Assembly (NCBI RefSeq): GCF_025717515.1
Contig: NZ_JAJIRN010000013.1
Location: 62,001-126,000 of the forward strand
Direction of reading: 5' to 3'
Length of the DNA stretch: 64,000 bases
Source of the DNA: Roseateles oligotrophus
GTDB lineage: Bacteria; Pseudomonadota; Gammaproteobacteria; Burkholderiales; Burkholderiaceae_C
Within the stretch, counting starts at the first letter, position 1; each line of letters begins with the position of its first letter. Below are positions 18,216 through 29,918 of the stretch, one piece after another. The notes beneath the pieces are model-generated. The model worked only from the letters and a program-made list of their open reading frames with translations. It searched no databases and was not told the DNA's origin. The translations under genes and the position numbers were made by a program.

Positions 18216-19059
18216 ATGAGCAAGGCCATCGTCTTTTCACACGCCAATGGCTTCGGCGCCGGCTGCTACCGGATCTTGTTCGAAGCCTGGCGCAAGGCCG
18301 GCTGGAGCGTCCATGCGCTGCCCATCATCGGCCATGACCCGGCCTACCCGGTCACCAGCAACTGGCCGCATCTGCGCCAGCAGTTGATTGACTTCATCGA
18401 GCAAGAAGTCAAGCCGCAGATGGCAAGTCCGGGCCCGGTGATGCTGGTCGGTCATTCACTCGGCGGCATGTTGAGCCTGCTGGTGGCCAGCCGCAGACCC
18501 GATTTGGTGCAGGGTCTGGTCTTGCTGGATGCCCCCTTGGTGGCCGGTTGGCGCGCGCGCGGCTTGCAATTGGTCAAGGCGACGGGCTTGATTTCCCGCG
18601 TTTCACCAGGGCGGGTGTCGCGCCAGCGCCGGCATGAATGGCCGAACAAGTCGGCGGTGCACGCACACTTCGCCGCCAAACATAAATTCGCCCGCTGGGA
18701 CCCGCGTGTCTTGCAGGACTATGTCGAAAGCGGCTTCGAAGACGGTGGCGACGGGACGACCCGGCTGCGCTTCAGGCGCGAGCAAGAAACCCGCATCTAC
18801 GACACCCTGCCCCATCACCTGGGCCGTTTGATTGGGCGCTATCCGCCGCATTGCCCGGTCGGTTTTGTCGCGGGCACCGAGTCCGAGGAACTGCGCCAAG
18901 CCGGCTCGGCCGCCTCCAAGGCGCTGGCCAAAAATCATTTCGCCTGGATGGAGGGTTCGCACCTCTTTCCCTTCGAGCGGCCCGACGCCACCGCCGCTTT
19001 GGTACTGCAAATGCTTGAAGCGATGCAAGCGGATCGCAAGAGCAGCGTTTCCACCCCTC

Positions 19060-19064
<5 letters not shown>
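18216..19064 (+). CDS. Alpha/beta-fold hydrolase
   Basis: A 282-residue alpha/beta hydrolase of unknown substrate. The oxyanion region is near the N-terminus (VFSHANGFGAGCYR) and the nucleophile elbow is GHSLGG with catalytic S81. An acid is expected near VGFVAGTESEELR and the catalytic His near residue 250 (MEGSHLFPFERP). It follows mutS by four bases, so it is co-transcribed with it. A mutS-hydrolase neighbourhood recurs in Burkholderiales but no functional link is known to me. Its stop codon overlaps the -10 hexamer of the pyrG promoter. Confidence 0.88.
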
Positions 19065-20751
<1,687 letters not shown>

Positions 20752-20764
20752 AGGAATCTAGCCC

Positions 20765-21622
20765 ATGAAGCTTTGCGGTTTTGAGGTCGGCATCGACCGA
20801 CCCTTGTTCCTGATTGCCGGCACCTGCTCGATCGAGGGACTGGAAATGTCCATGGAGGTCGCGGGTCGGCTCAAAGAAGCCTGCTCGGCACTGGGCATTC
20901 CACTCATCTACAAGGGCTCTTTCGACAAGGCCAACCGCTCATCGGGCTCAACCAAGCGCGGCGTCGGCATCGACGCGGGCCTGAAGATCCTGGACGAGGT
21001 GCGCAAGCAACTGCAGTTACCCATCATCACCGATGTGCATGAAGAGTCACAGGTGAATGAGGTGGCCAGCGTCGTCGATGTGCTGCAAACGCCGGCTTTC
21101 CTGTGCCGCCAGACCGACTTCATCCGGGCGGTCGCCAAGTCAGGCAAACCGGTCAACATCAAGAAGGGCCAGTTCCTGGCCCCTTGGGACATGAAGAACG
21201 TCATCGACAAGGCCCGTGATGCTGCGCGCGAGGCCGGTCTGTCCGAGGACCGCTTCTTGGCCTGCGAGCGCGGTGCCAGCTTTGGCTACAACAATTTGGT
21301 TGCCGATATGTGCAGCCTGGCCGAGATGCGCAAGACCGGCGCGCCGGTTGTTTTCGATGTCACCCACTCGGTGCAAAAGCCCGGCGGCCAAGGCACCAGC
21401 AGTGGCGGCGCTCGCGAGATGGTCCCCGTGCTGGCCCGCGCCGGTGTTGGTGCAGGCGTGGCCGGGCTCTTCATGGAAACCCATCCGCGCCCGAATGAGG
21501 CTTGGTCCGACGGCCCCAATGCCGTACCGCTCAAGCATATGCGCGCGCTGCTGGAGCAGTTGGTGGCTATCGACCGCGTCGTCAAATCGCAGCCCCTGCT
21601 TGAGGATGACTTCAGCAGCTGA
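20765..21622 (+). CDS. kdsA: 3-deoxy-8-phosphooctulonate (KDO-8-P) synthase
   Basis: A 285-residue enzyme condensing phosphoenolpyruvate with arabinose-5-phosphate to make KDO-8-phosphate for lipopolysaccharide core. It shows the family's [10 protein letters not shown] start, [40 protein letters not shown] (seen as adjacent short matches), [12 protein letters not shown], and the C-terminal METHP motif. A lipid-A-bearing Gram-negative host follows from this. It is cotranscribed with pyrG. Confidence 0.98.
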   Translation: MKLCGFEVGIDRPLFLIAGTCSIEGLEMSMEVAGRLKEACSALGIPLIYKGSFDKANRSSGSTKRGVGIDAGLKILDEVRKQLQLPIITDVHEESQVNEVASVVDVLQTPAFLCRQTDFIRAVAKSGKPVNIKKGQFLAPWDMKNVIDKARDAAREAGLSEDRFLACERGASFGYNNLVADMCSLAEMRKTGAPVVFDVTHSVQKPGGQGTSSGGAREMVPVLARAGVGAGVAGLFMETHPRPNEAWSDGPNAVPLKHMRALLEQLVAIDRVVKSQPLLEDDFSS

Positions 21623-21716
21623 TTGATTGCCGAGGCGCAATCTTGTTCAGCGCAGGTAACTGCCTGCTGGCATGATTCGCCCGAACATATTTTTTTGAAA
21701 CTTTCGGAGACTTTGA

Positions 21717-23000
<1,284 letters not shown>

Positions 23001-23045
23001 ACAGCCTCAGTCACGCCGAGCTTCCCGCTCGGCTAAACTGCCGCC

Positions 23046-23315
23046 GTGAAAGTCATCAGCATCATCCTCGCCGCGTTCTTGCTGGCCATCCAGGCCCAAC
23101 TCTGGTTGGGCAAGGGTAGCCTGCCGCGCGGCGTGCAATTGCGCTCGGTGCTGGCCAAGGCTCAAGGCGAGAACGAGCAAGCACGTCTGCGCAACGCGCA
23201 ACTCGAGGCCGAGTTGCGCGACCTACGCGAAGGCCTGGAGATGGTCGAAGAAAAAGCCCGCTTCGAGCTGGGCATGATCAAGCCCGACGAAATCTTCGTC
23301 CAAGTTCGTCGCTGA
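23046..23315 (+). CDS. ftsB: Cell division protein FtsB
   Basis: An 89-residue bitopic septal protein that complexes with FtsQ and FtsL. It has an N-terminal membrane helix (ISIILAAFLLAIQAQLW) and a periplasmic leucine-zipper coiled coil of about 30 residues (ENEQARLRNAQLEAELRDL), ending with the conserved EEKARFELGMIKPDEIFVQV block. The start codon is GTG. Position directly after eno is the conserved location in proteobacteria. Confidence 0.96.
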   Translation: MKVISIILAAFLLAIQAQLWLGKGSLPRGVQLRSVLAKAQGENEQARLRNAQLEAELRDLREGLEMVEEKARFELGMIKPDEIFVQVRR

Positions 23316-23336
23316 AGCGCGACCCTATTGAACACC

Positions 23337-23978
23337 ATGGACGCGCTATTACAGCCGCTGCAAGCCTTGCTCTTGCCCGCCTTCGAGCTGCTCGGCAGCC
23401 CCATCACCTGGATCGAGATCATTGCCTTCGCCTTGGCGGTCTGGATGGTGCTTTGCAATATGCGCGTGCATATGCTGGCCTGGCCGCTGGCCATCATCAG
23501 CTCCTTGCTTTACTTCGTCCTCTTCTGGAGCGGCAAGCTCTACGGCGAAGCCTCGCTGCAGCTGTTGTTTGCTGCCTTGGCTCTCTGGGGTTGGTGGCAA
23601 TGGCTGCGCGGCAAAGGTGAAGACGGCAAGGCCTTGCGGGTGCGGCGCCTCAGCCCACAGGGGCTGGCCATGGCCGTGCTCGCGACGCTGTTGGCTTGGC
23701 CGGCGCTGGGCTTTTTTCTGCAACATCAAACCGACTCCCAAGTGCCGTTCTGGGACGCCTTCCCGACCGTGGCCAGCCTCCTGGGCCAATGGCTGCTGGC
23801 ACGCAAATACCAGGAAAACTGGAGCGTCTGGGTGTTGGTGAATGTCGTCAGCGTGGCGCTGTTTGCCTACAAAGGCTACTGGCTGACGGTCTTGCTGTAC
23901 GCGGTCTTCATCCCGATGTCGGTGGCCGGCTGGCGGGCCTGGGCGCAGCGCCTCTCGCAAGCACCGGCCGCGGCCTGA
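23337..23978 (+). CDS. pnuC: PnuC-family nicotinamide riboside/nucleoside transporter
   Basis: A 213-residue inner-membrane protein of the PnuC family, facilitators that import nicotinamide riboside or related vitamins, with uptake driven by phosphorylation inside the cell. The first helix carries WIEIIAFALAVWMVLCNM, and the aromatic ALWGWWQWLRG motif (helix 3) is the family substrate-site signature. About seven helices can be counted. The ATG at 23337 is preferred to a TTG nine bases upstream. The next gene encodes a NadR-kinase-like protein, which supports nicotinamide riboside rather than thiamine or riboflavin as substrate. Confidence 0.9.
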   Translation: MDALLQPLQALLLPAFELLGSPITWIEIIAFALAVWMVLCNMRVHMLAWPLAIISSLLYFVLFWSGKLYGEASLQLLFAALALWGWWQWLRGKGEDGKALRVRRLSPQGLAMAVLATLLAWPALGFFLQHQTDSQVPFWDAFPTVASLLGQWLLARKYQENWSVWVLVNVVSVALFAYKGYWLTVLLYAVFIPMSVAGWRAWAQRLSQAPAAA

Positions 23979-23987
23979 ACGGCTGCC

Positions 23988-24674
23988 ATGGCCGGGCTGT
24001 TGATCGCCATCGTCGGCGCCGAAAGCAGCGGCAAGTCGGTGCTGGCGCAAGACCTGACCCTCAGATTGGCCGAGGCTACCGGTCTGCGCTGCACGCTGGT
24101 GCCGGAGCTGCTGCGCGGCTGGTGCGAAGCCGCCGGCCGCACCCCGCGTGCGGATGAGCAGCAAGGCATTGCGGCCGAGCAAACGGCCCGAATAGACGCA
24201 GCGGCGCTGCTCAACGACATCGTACTTTGCGATACCACGGCCCTGATGACTGCGGTCTACAGCCAGTTTCTTTTCGAGGACAGCAGCTTGTTGCTCGCTG
24301 GCCAGAATTTTCACAGGCGTTGCGCCTTGACGCTGCTGACCGCCCTGGATCTGCCCTGGGTGGCCGACGGTTTGCAGCGCGACGGCCCGCAGGTCAGAGG
24401 CCCGGTCGATGCGGCGATCAGGCGCGCGCTCTCGAGCGCGCGCCTGGGCTGGTCGGTGGTTGCCGGCGCCGGCTCCGCGCGGGTCGATGCGGCGCTCAAC
24501 GCAATCACCCCGCTCTTGAAGGCCAGGCCCATGCCCAGAGCCGGCTTATTCAGTCGCCTGGCCGACAGGCAGGACGCGCTGCCCGAGTGGCGCTGGGCCT
24601 GCGAGAACTGCGACGTACCCGAATGCGAGCACCAGGATCTGCGCCGCAAAGCCGGGCTACTGCCCCAGGCATAG
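23988..24674 (+). CDS. NadR-like ATPase/kinase (predicted ribosylnicotinamide kinase)
   Basis: A 228-residue P-loop protein resembling the C-terminal kinase domain of NadR (AAA_28 type). Walker A is GAESSGKS at residues 10-17; later landmarks are ELLRGWCEAAGRTPRADEQ and LCDTTALMTAVYSQFLF, where the aspartate would sit in the Walker B position. The adenylyltransferase and helix-turn-helix parts of E. coli NadR are absent, and the C-terminal ~45 residues contain a Cys/His-bearing ENCDVPECEHQ segment, which looks like a small metal site. It follows pnuC by nine bases, so phosphorylation of imported nicotinamide riboside is the likely role. Its last 18 bases overlap the converging pfk gene. Confidence 0.82.
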   Translation: MAGLLIAIVGAESSGKSVLAQDLTLRLAEATGLRCTLVPELLRGWCEAAGRTPRADEQQGIAAEQTARIDAAALLNDIVLCDTTALMTAVYSQFLFEDSSLLLAGQNFHRRCALTLLTALDLPWVADGLQRDGPQVRGPVDAAIRRALSSARLGWSVVAGAGSARVDAALNAITPLLKARPMPRAGLFSRLADRQDALPEWRWACENCDVPECEHQDLRRKAGLLPQA

Positions 24675-25721
24675 GCCTAGGCCCTGCGCCGTCAACAACA
24701 GCGGATGGTTCAGTGGAACCAAGCGGTTACGCCCCGCCACTTCGGCCAAGGCCACATCGCGCATCTCCGAGCCTTGCAAGACCACCATACGGCCAAAGCG
24801 CGCGTCTTTGATCAATTGGGCTGCGGCCCAACCGAATTGAGTCGCCAGAATACGGTCGAAGGCGGTCGGCGAGCCGCCGCGCTGCACATGGCCCAGCATT
24901 GTTGAGCGCACCTCGCTGTTCAACCGGCTCTGCAACTGATGGGCCAAAGCCGCGCCAACCCCGCCGAGGCGAAGCGGGTCAGGGCTATCGACCAGGGTCT
25001 GGCTGACGACCATGCTCTCGTTGCGCGGATGCGCTCCTTCTGCAATGCAGATCAAGGTGTGGCCGGCGCCCTCTTGCTCGCGGCGCCGGCAAACCTCGGC
25101 CACCGCCGCCACGCTATACGGCAGCTCGGGAATCAGGATCACATCGGCCGCGCCGGCAATGCCGCCCTCCAGCGCAATCCAGCCGGCATAACGCCCCATC
25201 GTTTCGGCAATCATCACCCGGCCATGGCTGCGTGCGGTGGTCTCCAGGCGATCAAGCGCTTCAGCCACGATGCTGACGGCGCTGTCGAAGCCAAAGCTGC
25301 GATCGGTCAGGCATAAATCGTTATCAATGGTCTTGGGCACGCCGACAATCGGCAGACCCAAGCGACTGAGCTTGTCGGCGATGGCCATTGAGCCGTCACC
25401 GCCAATCACGACCAAGGCGTCCAGGCCCAGCTCCTGCACATAAGCAATCAGCCGAGCGGATACATCGGCCCCGCCCTCGGCGAAATAGTGAAACGGGTCA
25501 CAACGATTGTGGGTGCCCAGAATGGTGCCGCCTTGGGCCAAGATGCCGCCGACCACGGCCTCGTCCAGCGGCAGCAACTGCCGGTCCAGCAGCCCCAGAA
25601 AGCCCCGCCGAATACCGGTGACATGGGCGCCGCATTGCTTAATCAGAGCCAGCGTCACGGCGCGAATCACCGCATTCAAGCCCGGGCAATCGCCGCCGCC
25701 GGTGAGGATGCCAATATGCAT
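24657..25721 (-). CDS. pfkA: 6-phosphofructokinase
   Basis: A 354-residue group-A phosphofructokinase that phosphorylates fructose-6-phosphate. Motifs: LTGGGDCPGLNAVIRAV at residues 7-23, phosphoryl-donor loop GGDGS at 107-111, catalytic PKTIDND at 129-135, ETMGRYAGWIAL, and VLGHVQRGGSPTAFDR-type effector/substrate site. Gly at 110 with Ser 111 suggests ATP rather than pyrophosphate as donor, while Lys130 is a feature of the actinobacterial/PPi-like clade, so the donor needs testing. The start has AGGAAGG upstream. It converges with and overlaps the NadR-like gene by 18 bases. The window also carries Entner-Doudoroff genes. Confidence 0.92.
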   Translation of the reverse strand: MHIGILTGGGDCPGLNAVIRAVTLALIKQCGAHVTGIRRGFLGLLDRQLLPLDEAVVGGILAQGGTILGTHNRCDPFHYFAEGGADVSARLIAYVQELGLDALVVIGGDGSMAIADKLSRLGLPIVGVPKTIDNDLCLTDRSFGFDSAVSIVAEALDRLETTARSHGRVMIAETMGRYAGWIALEGGIAGAADVILIPELPYSVAAVAEVCRRREQEGAGHTLICIAEGAHPRNESMVVSQTLVDSPDPLRLGGVGAALAHQLQSRLNSEVRSTMLGHVQRGGSPTAFDRILATQFGWAAAQLIKDARFGRMVVLQGSEMRDVALAEVAGRNRLVPLNHPLLLTAQGLGLCLGQ

Positions 25722-25827
25722 GGTCCTAGCCTTCCTGTCCGCTTATTTGCTCAACACCAGCTCGGCCCCGAAATCGAGCAAAAACAAACCCACCATCCGA
25801 ATTGAACAGCATCATCTTTACTCCCAG

Positions 25828-25932
25828 CTAGGCCAAATAGGCCGCAATCAGGGCCAGGCTACCCCGCCCCACCATCATCAAAAAGACAATGATGGCCAAT
25901 GCAAACGCCGGGCTATCCGCAATTCCGACCAT
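25828..25932 (-). CDS. Possible 34-residue membrane protein
   Basis: A short frame starting at ATG 25930-25932 with GGAG seven bases upstream, on the same strand and about 40 bases downstream of the large membrane protein gene. The product is mostly one hydrophobic helix (FALAIIVFLMMV, then GRGSLALIAAYLA). The ribosome site and helix make it plausible; the size makes it uncertain. A further 29-codon frame with its own GGGAG lies just downstream (near 25725-25814) but shows nothing recognisable. Confidence 0.35.
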   Translation of the reverse strand: MVGIADSPAFALAIIVFLMMVGRGSLALIAAYLA

Positions 25933-25969
25933 GCTGAACTCCGAAAAATTTCGGCTCAGTCTAATGGCA

Positions 25970-28900
25970 TCAACGCGCCAGCAATAGATAGTCAAACAAC
26001 TGCGCGCCACCGGCCCCGCCCAAGGGCACCAGCAAAGCCTTCAACAAGGGCTGCTCGAACAGCGGCGCAAATGCTCCGGTCTGGTTGTTTTCTACCGCGG
26101 CGATCAGGCGCTTGAAAGGCTCCACCAATACCGCCAATTCGGTCTGGCTACCTGCCAACCAACGCAGGTCCGCATTCATGCTGGCCAGCGCCCGTTTGCG
26201 CGTGTTCTCGGCGGCTATTTTCAATAGAGACGCCAACACGATCAACCAGATCAGATACAGACTGATGGCCACCGCGATGGCCGGTGTCAGCGACCAGTTG
26301 TCGAACAAGCGGCTGCGCGCCACCACCAGCAGAGCCAGCACGACGAAGGGCCCGATCACCAAACGCGACACATACTCGGTGCGCCGCGCCACCACCTGCA
26401 CATCCAACCAGTCGTCCAACAAGCAGTGCAGCGCGCCCGCTTGGCGAGCTGCACTGCCTGACAAGTCCGACGCACTCAGTTGTCGTTCTTCCAGCGCGGC
26501 CGGGAACAGAAGCTGCCACAGCGGTGCATGCAACTCGCCCAACTGCTGCGCGAAATGAGCGATCGTGGCCAAGGGGTAAGCCGATCGCCCGCAATTGAGG
26601 TGGCCGATGAAGCGAAATGCCAGCATCGTGGCATCCGCCACCGCCACCACCAACAAGGGCAGCAGCAGCAAGGCGGCATACAAGGTGGCTCGCACCAATT
26701 GCCGGTGCTCGGCACCACGCACCGGCACCTCGGGCACTTGCCCCTGACTCAGCCCCAGGAACAGCAAGGTGACCCCAATCACGCTGAGCAAATACCAGAC
26801 AATCGTGCGCGCGGCGCGCGGCCGGCTGTCGCCTCGCTCTCCGTACTGCGTCCACAAGCTCAGAAAATCACTGCTGACGCCGCAGGGTCGCTTCCACGTC
26901 GAGATGCTGATGTGCTCGAACCAGCCCTTGAACATGCCTCGCACACCGATGCGCGAAACCAGCGGCGCCTTGGGCAGAGGCAGTTGCAGCCATGCCGAGT
27001 CCTGACGCATGCGCCTGAGGGTGTCGGACCAGGCGACATCCAAGGTCCACAGAATCGCCATCAGGGCCAATAGATGGATCAGTTGCGAGGGCCACGCGCT
27101 GACGCCTTGCAGCCAGGTGACAGGCTCGCAGTCCAGGCAGACCTTGTGCTCGGCACCGGGCCACGCAACCCACACCCAGACGCAGGCGATCAACACCAGC
27201 ACGGCCGCGTGAAGCTTGTCGGTGCCGGCCTCTTGCTGCGCTTCAGCAGCCAATGCGCTGCGCTGCTGGGCCAGCAGACTCGGCAAGACCGCCAGCATCG
27301 CAGCAAAGGCCGCCAGGGCTGCCAAAAGCAGACTCTGGCCAAAGCTCATTTGCTGTGGCCGTACCAATTCGATCAAGGAACACAAGACATAGGCAGCCAA
27401 GGCCGAATGCAAGGCCACCAAAACCACCGCCGGCAGCGTCATCGGCAAGGCATCGGCCGGCAAAGGTCGACGCAAATAGGCATTTCGCGCTTGACCGATG
27501 GCCGGGGTTGACGGCCACACCAACAGAGCAAGCAACATAAGAGCGGCGGCCAGCGCAGCCAGTATCAAGTGCGCCGAGCCTGTATCGTCGGGCCTGTTCA
27601 TCAATGCATAACCACTCAAGGGCACGGCACCATTGCGCCCGATTTCGTACAGAGAAGGGTTCTGGAGCGCTTCTTTGGCGGCCAGCTTTTCTTCGTCCAG
27701 GCATTCGACGCTGCGACAGCCCGCCCGCCGCGCCGCCAGGTAGCTGGCGGTTTGATAGACGTCACGCAGCGGCGGCGTACCGGCCTGCAAGTCAACGATG
27801 CCTGGCTTGGCTTGATGAAACTCCAGCGGCAGGCTGGTAGCGACGATCAGATTGCGGGTGAACGCCTGCACGCGCGGATGCAGATAGCGGGCATCCATAT
27901 CGGTGGTGAAAAACACCTTGTCCGAAAAGGTGTCGTGCAAGGCTTGCATGACCAGCAGTTTGTCATGCACATCATTGGCCAGAATACCGATCGCACCGAT
28001 GGGGCCGCCGCTACCCGGGGCTTCGCTGGCTTTCAAGGAGGTCGCCAGGCGGCGCAGATAGTCAAGCTGATCGCGGCTCTCCGGCCACTCCAAGGCGCTG
28101 GTCTTGTTGCCGGCTGTGGCGGCCCGATCACCACTCTCGCGCCCTGCATCACGTGTGGTCACCCCGTCGATGCCGCGAAAGAAATAGACCGGCTCAAAGC
28201 TCAGCTTGGGAAATTCTTTCAGCCGGTGCTGCAACTCGCTGACCAAGGCCTGGGAGTAGATCGAATCGCGCTCTGCCACGACCACCACCCGGCGCGGCTC
28301 ATTGGCCGGCAAGCGAAGTTGCAACTCGCCCACCAGACGTTTGATCAACTCGTTGTCGGTGCTGATGGTGCGTTCAAAATCGATCTTGACCGGTGGTCGG
28401 TCACCCAGCATGCGGTTGAACTTTTCGTTCAAAAAGAAGTCCAACTCCTGCTTGCGCAACTCGTCCAGCATATTGCTCGATGCGGTGGACGCCGAATTGA
28501 ATATCTTCGCGCCAGCCAACAAGCGGTAGCCCTGCAACGCCGGGCGTGGGTCGGCGAGCGGGGGGCAGCTCAGCCCGGACTCGGGCCTTGAGGCCCGAAG
28601 CTCCCTGGAAGCAAACGCAGCATCCGCAGCCTCTACTGCCTCGACAGCACCCGCGCCTTCCACTGTATTGACCTTGTTCACCGCACCGGCAACGCTGCCA
28701 GGCGACGACCTGCAATCACAGTTGCCCACCCTTTCACCCATTGCTTCAAAAATCGGTCGCGAGTCCTTGGCGTAGACCTCGCTGGCCCGGCGCAAATCAC
28801 TCAGCGCCGTGCGCAATGCGTCAGTGGACGAGGGGCCGATGATGGCGAGCCGCGGCACGGTACGGTTTGGCTTCACGCAGGGCGCGCGGCTGGCCACCAG

Positions 28901-29737
28901 TTCGGGGCCGAACATCGCGTCGACCATGCGCGCCAGTCCGTCCAGCTTGGAGTCGGGCAGCGCGGACTCATCCACCCACAGCAGGGCTACCTGCTCGAAG
29001 CGCCGCAGCGGGCCGGTCGTGTCCGCCTCGCGGTGGCGATTGCGTTTGGCCAGCATCTCGTAGGGCACGGTGAACTTTGCTTTTTCGGAAGGCTTGGCCG
29101 CACCCGCTCTACGAAACTCCTTGCATACGGGAGGATCGTTGATGATTTCAGCAAGCGACCCCGAGGCCGCCGGCTCGGACGCAAGAACACCCGAGGGGCG
29201 GCGCGCGGCGCGCGCAGCATCACAGTCATTGGTCAGGCGCTGAATGTCAAATTCAAGCAGGCCGATGCGTTCGGCATTGTCGGGCACATAACCCTGCGCC
29301 TGCAGGCCTGCCAGAACCGCATAGCGCGTCCGTCGGCGCGCCTCTTCGGCACCCACAAAAGGATTACCCGGCACCAGGGCCAGCAAAACCAGCGACTCGC
29401 TGACATCTTTGTCGCCGTCGCGGTCGAGTCGGTCGCGCAGCACCTCGGGGCGACGGATTCCCTCCCAGTTGCTTCGACAGGCCGCGATGCCTGCAGTTTT
29501 GACGACCCGGTCGCAACGCTCGGCCCGCTCGACCTCATAGCGCCGCAAAGCGGCAAAGGGATCTTCCCAAAGTCTGGCATCGACCTCCATCTCGGCGCTC
29601 AGCGAGCTTTGAGCACGCTCTTTTTCGGCCGGCCGGAGTTGCTCGAATGCATGCGGCACCAACTGGGTACTGCCCACAAATGCCACCAGCACCGCCACGC
29701 TGGCCCAGGGTATGCCGCCGCCTTTGGAGTCTGCCAT
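25970..29737 (-). CDS. Large multi-domain membrane protein of unknown function
   Basis: A 1255-residue protein that I do not recognise. It has one N-terminal membrane helix (about 9-28), then some 690 residues predicted to lie outside the cytoplasm, then about nine membrane helices between ~718 and ~1220. The outer part contains segments that look like a type-1 periplasmic-binding fold: LAIIGPSSTDALRTAL (~296), VVVVAERDSIYSQALVSEL (~482), and IGAIGILANDVHDKLLVMQ (~579) with FFTTDMDARYL after it. Several Cys pairs (VGNCDCRSS) and an Ala/Glu/Val-rich spacer (~385-405) are present. The start ATG at 29735-29737 has GGGAG upstream and places the first helix near the N-terminus. Neighbours (pfkA, hslO) give no functional hint. 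G+C content resembles its surroundings. Confidence 0.85.
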   Translation of the reverse strand: MADSKGGGIPWASVAVLVAFVGSTQLVPHAFEQLRPAEKERAQSSLSAEMEVDARLWEDPFAALRRYEVERAERCDRVVKTAGIAACRSNWEGIRRPEVLRDRLDRDGDKDVSESLVLLALVPGNPFVGAEEARRRTRYAVLAGLQAQGYVPDNAERIGLLEFDIQRLTNDCDAARAARRPSGVLASEPAASGSLAEIINDPPVCKEFRRAGAAKPSEKAKFTVPYEMLAKRNRHREADTTGPLRRFEQVALLWVDESALPDSKLDGLARMVDAMFGPELVASRAPCVKPNRTVPRLAIIGPSSTDALRTALSDLRRASEVYAKDSRPIFEAMGERVGNCDCRSSPGSVAGAVNKVNTVEGAGAVEAVEAADAAFASRELRASRPESGLSCPPLADPRPALQGYRLLAGAKIFNSASTASSNMLDELRKQELDFFLNEKFNRMLGDRPPVKIDFERTISTDNELIKRLVGELQLRLPANEPRRVVVVAERDSIYSQALVSELQHRLKEFPKLSFEPVYFFRGIDGVTTRDAGRESGDRAATAGNKTSALEWPESRDQLDYLRRLATSLKASEAPGSGGPIGAIGILANDVHDKLLVMQALHDTFSDKVFFTTDMDARYLHPRVQAFTRNLIVATSLPLEFHQAKPGIVDLQAGTPPLRDVYQTASYLAARRAGCRSVECLDEEKLAAKEALQNPSLYEIGRNGAVPLSGYALMNRPDDTGSAHLILAALAAALMLLALLVWPSTPAIGQARNAYLRRPLPADALPMTLPAVVLVALHSALAAYVLCSLIELVRPQQMSFGQSLLLAALAAFAAMLAVLPSLLAQQRSALAAEAQQEAGTDKLHAAVLVLIACVWVWVAWPGAEHKVCLDCEPVTWLQGVSAWPSQLIHLLALMAILWTLDVAWSDTLRRMRQDSAWLQLPLPKAPLVSRIGVRGMFKGWFEHISISTWKRPCGVSSDFLSLWTQYGERGDSRPRAARTIVWYLLSVIGVTLLFLGLSQGQVPEVPVRGAEHRQLVRATLYAALLLLPLLVVAVADATMLAFRFIGHLNCGRSAYPLATIAHFAQQLGELHAPLWQLLFPAALEERQLSASDLSGSAARQAGALHCLLDDWLDVQVVARRTEYVSRLVIGPFVVLALLVVARSRLFDNWSLTPAIAVAISLYLIWLIVLASLLKIAAENTRKRALASMNADLRWLAGSQTELAVLVEPFKRLIAAVENNQTGAFAPLFEQPLLKALLVPLGGAGGAQLFDYLLLAR

Positions 29738-29918
29738 CGCGCTCTCCCGGACCGTGTCTCCGGTCGGTGGGTGGGCAAGGCACTGAGGCGAGCCTTGCAA
29801 GCCCGCCAAGGTGGCAGCTCAGGCCGGCTGCGTCAATCCCTCGGACAGCGACTTCAGACAAAGGCACGACAAATGAGGCGGCGACACCACAGTCGGCATC
29901 ACTGCCAGGTCAAGCCAC

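Noticed and set aside
25725-25814. 29-codon minus-strand frame with GGGAG, starting MMLFNSDGGF
   Set aside because: The first residues faintly recall the start of DUF3567 proteins, but the frame stops too early to support a family or even a gene.
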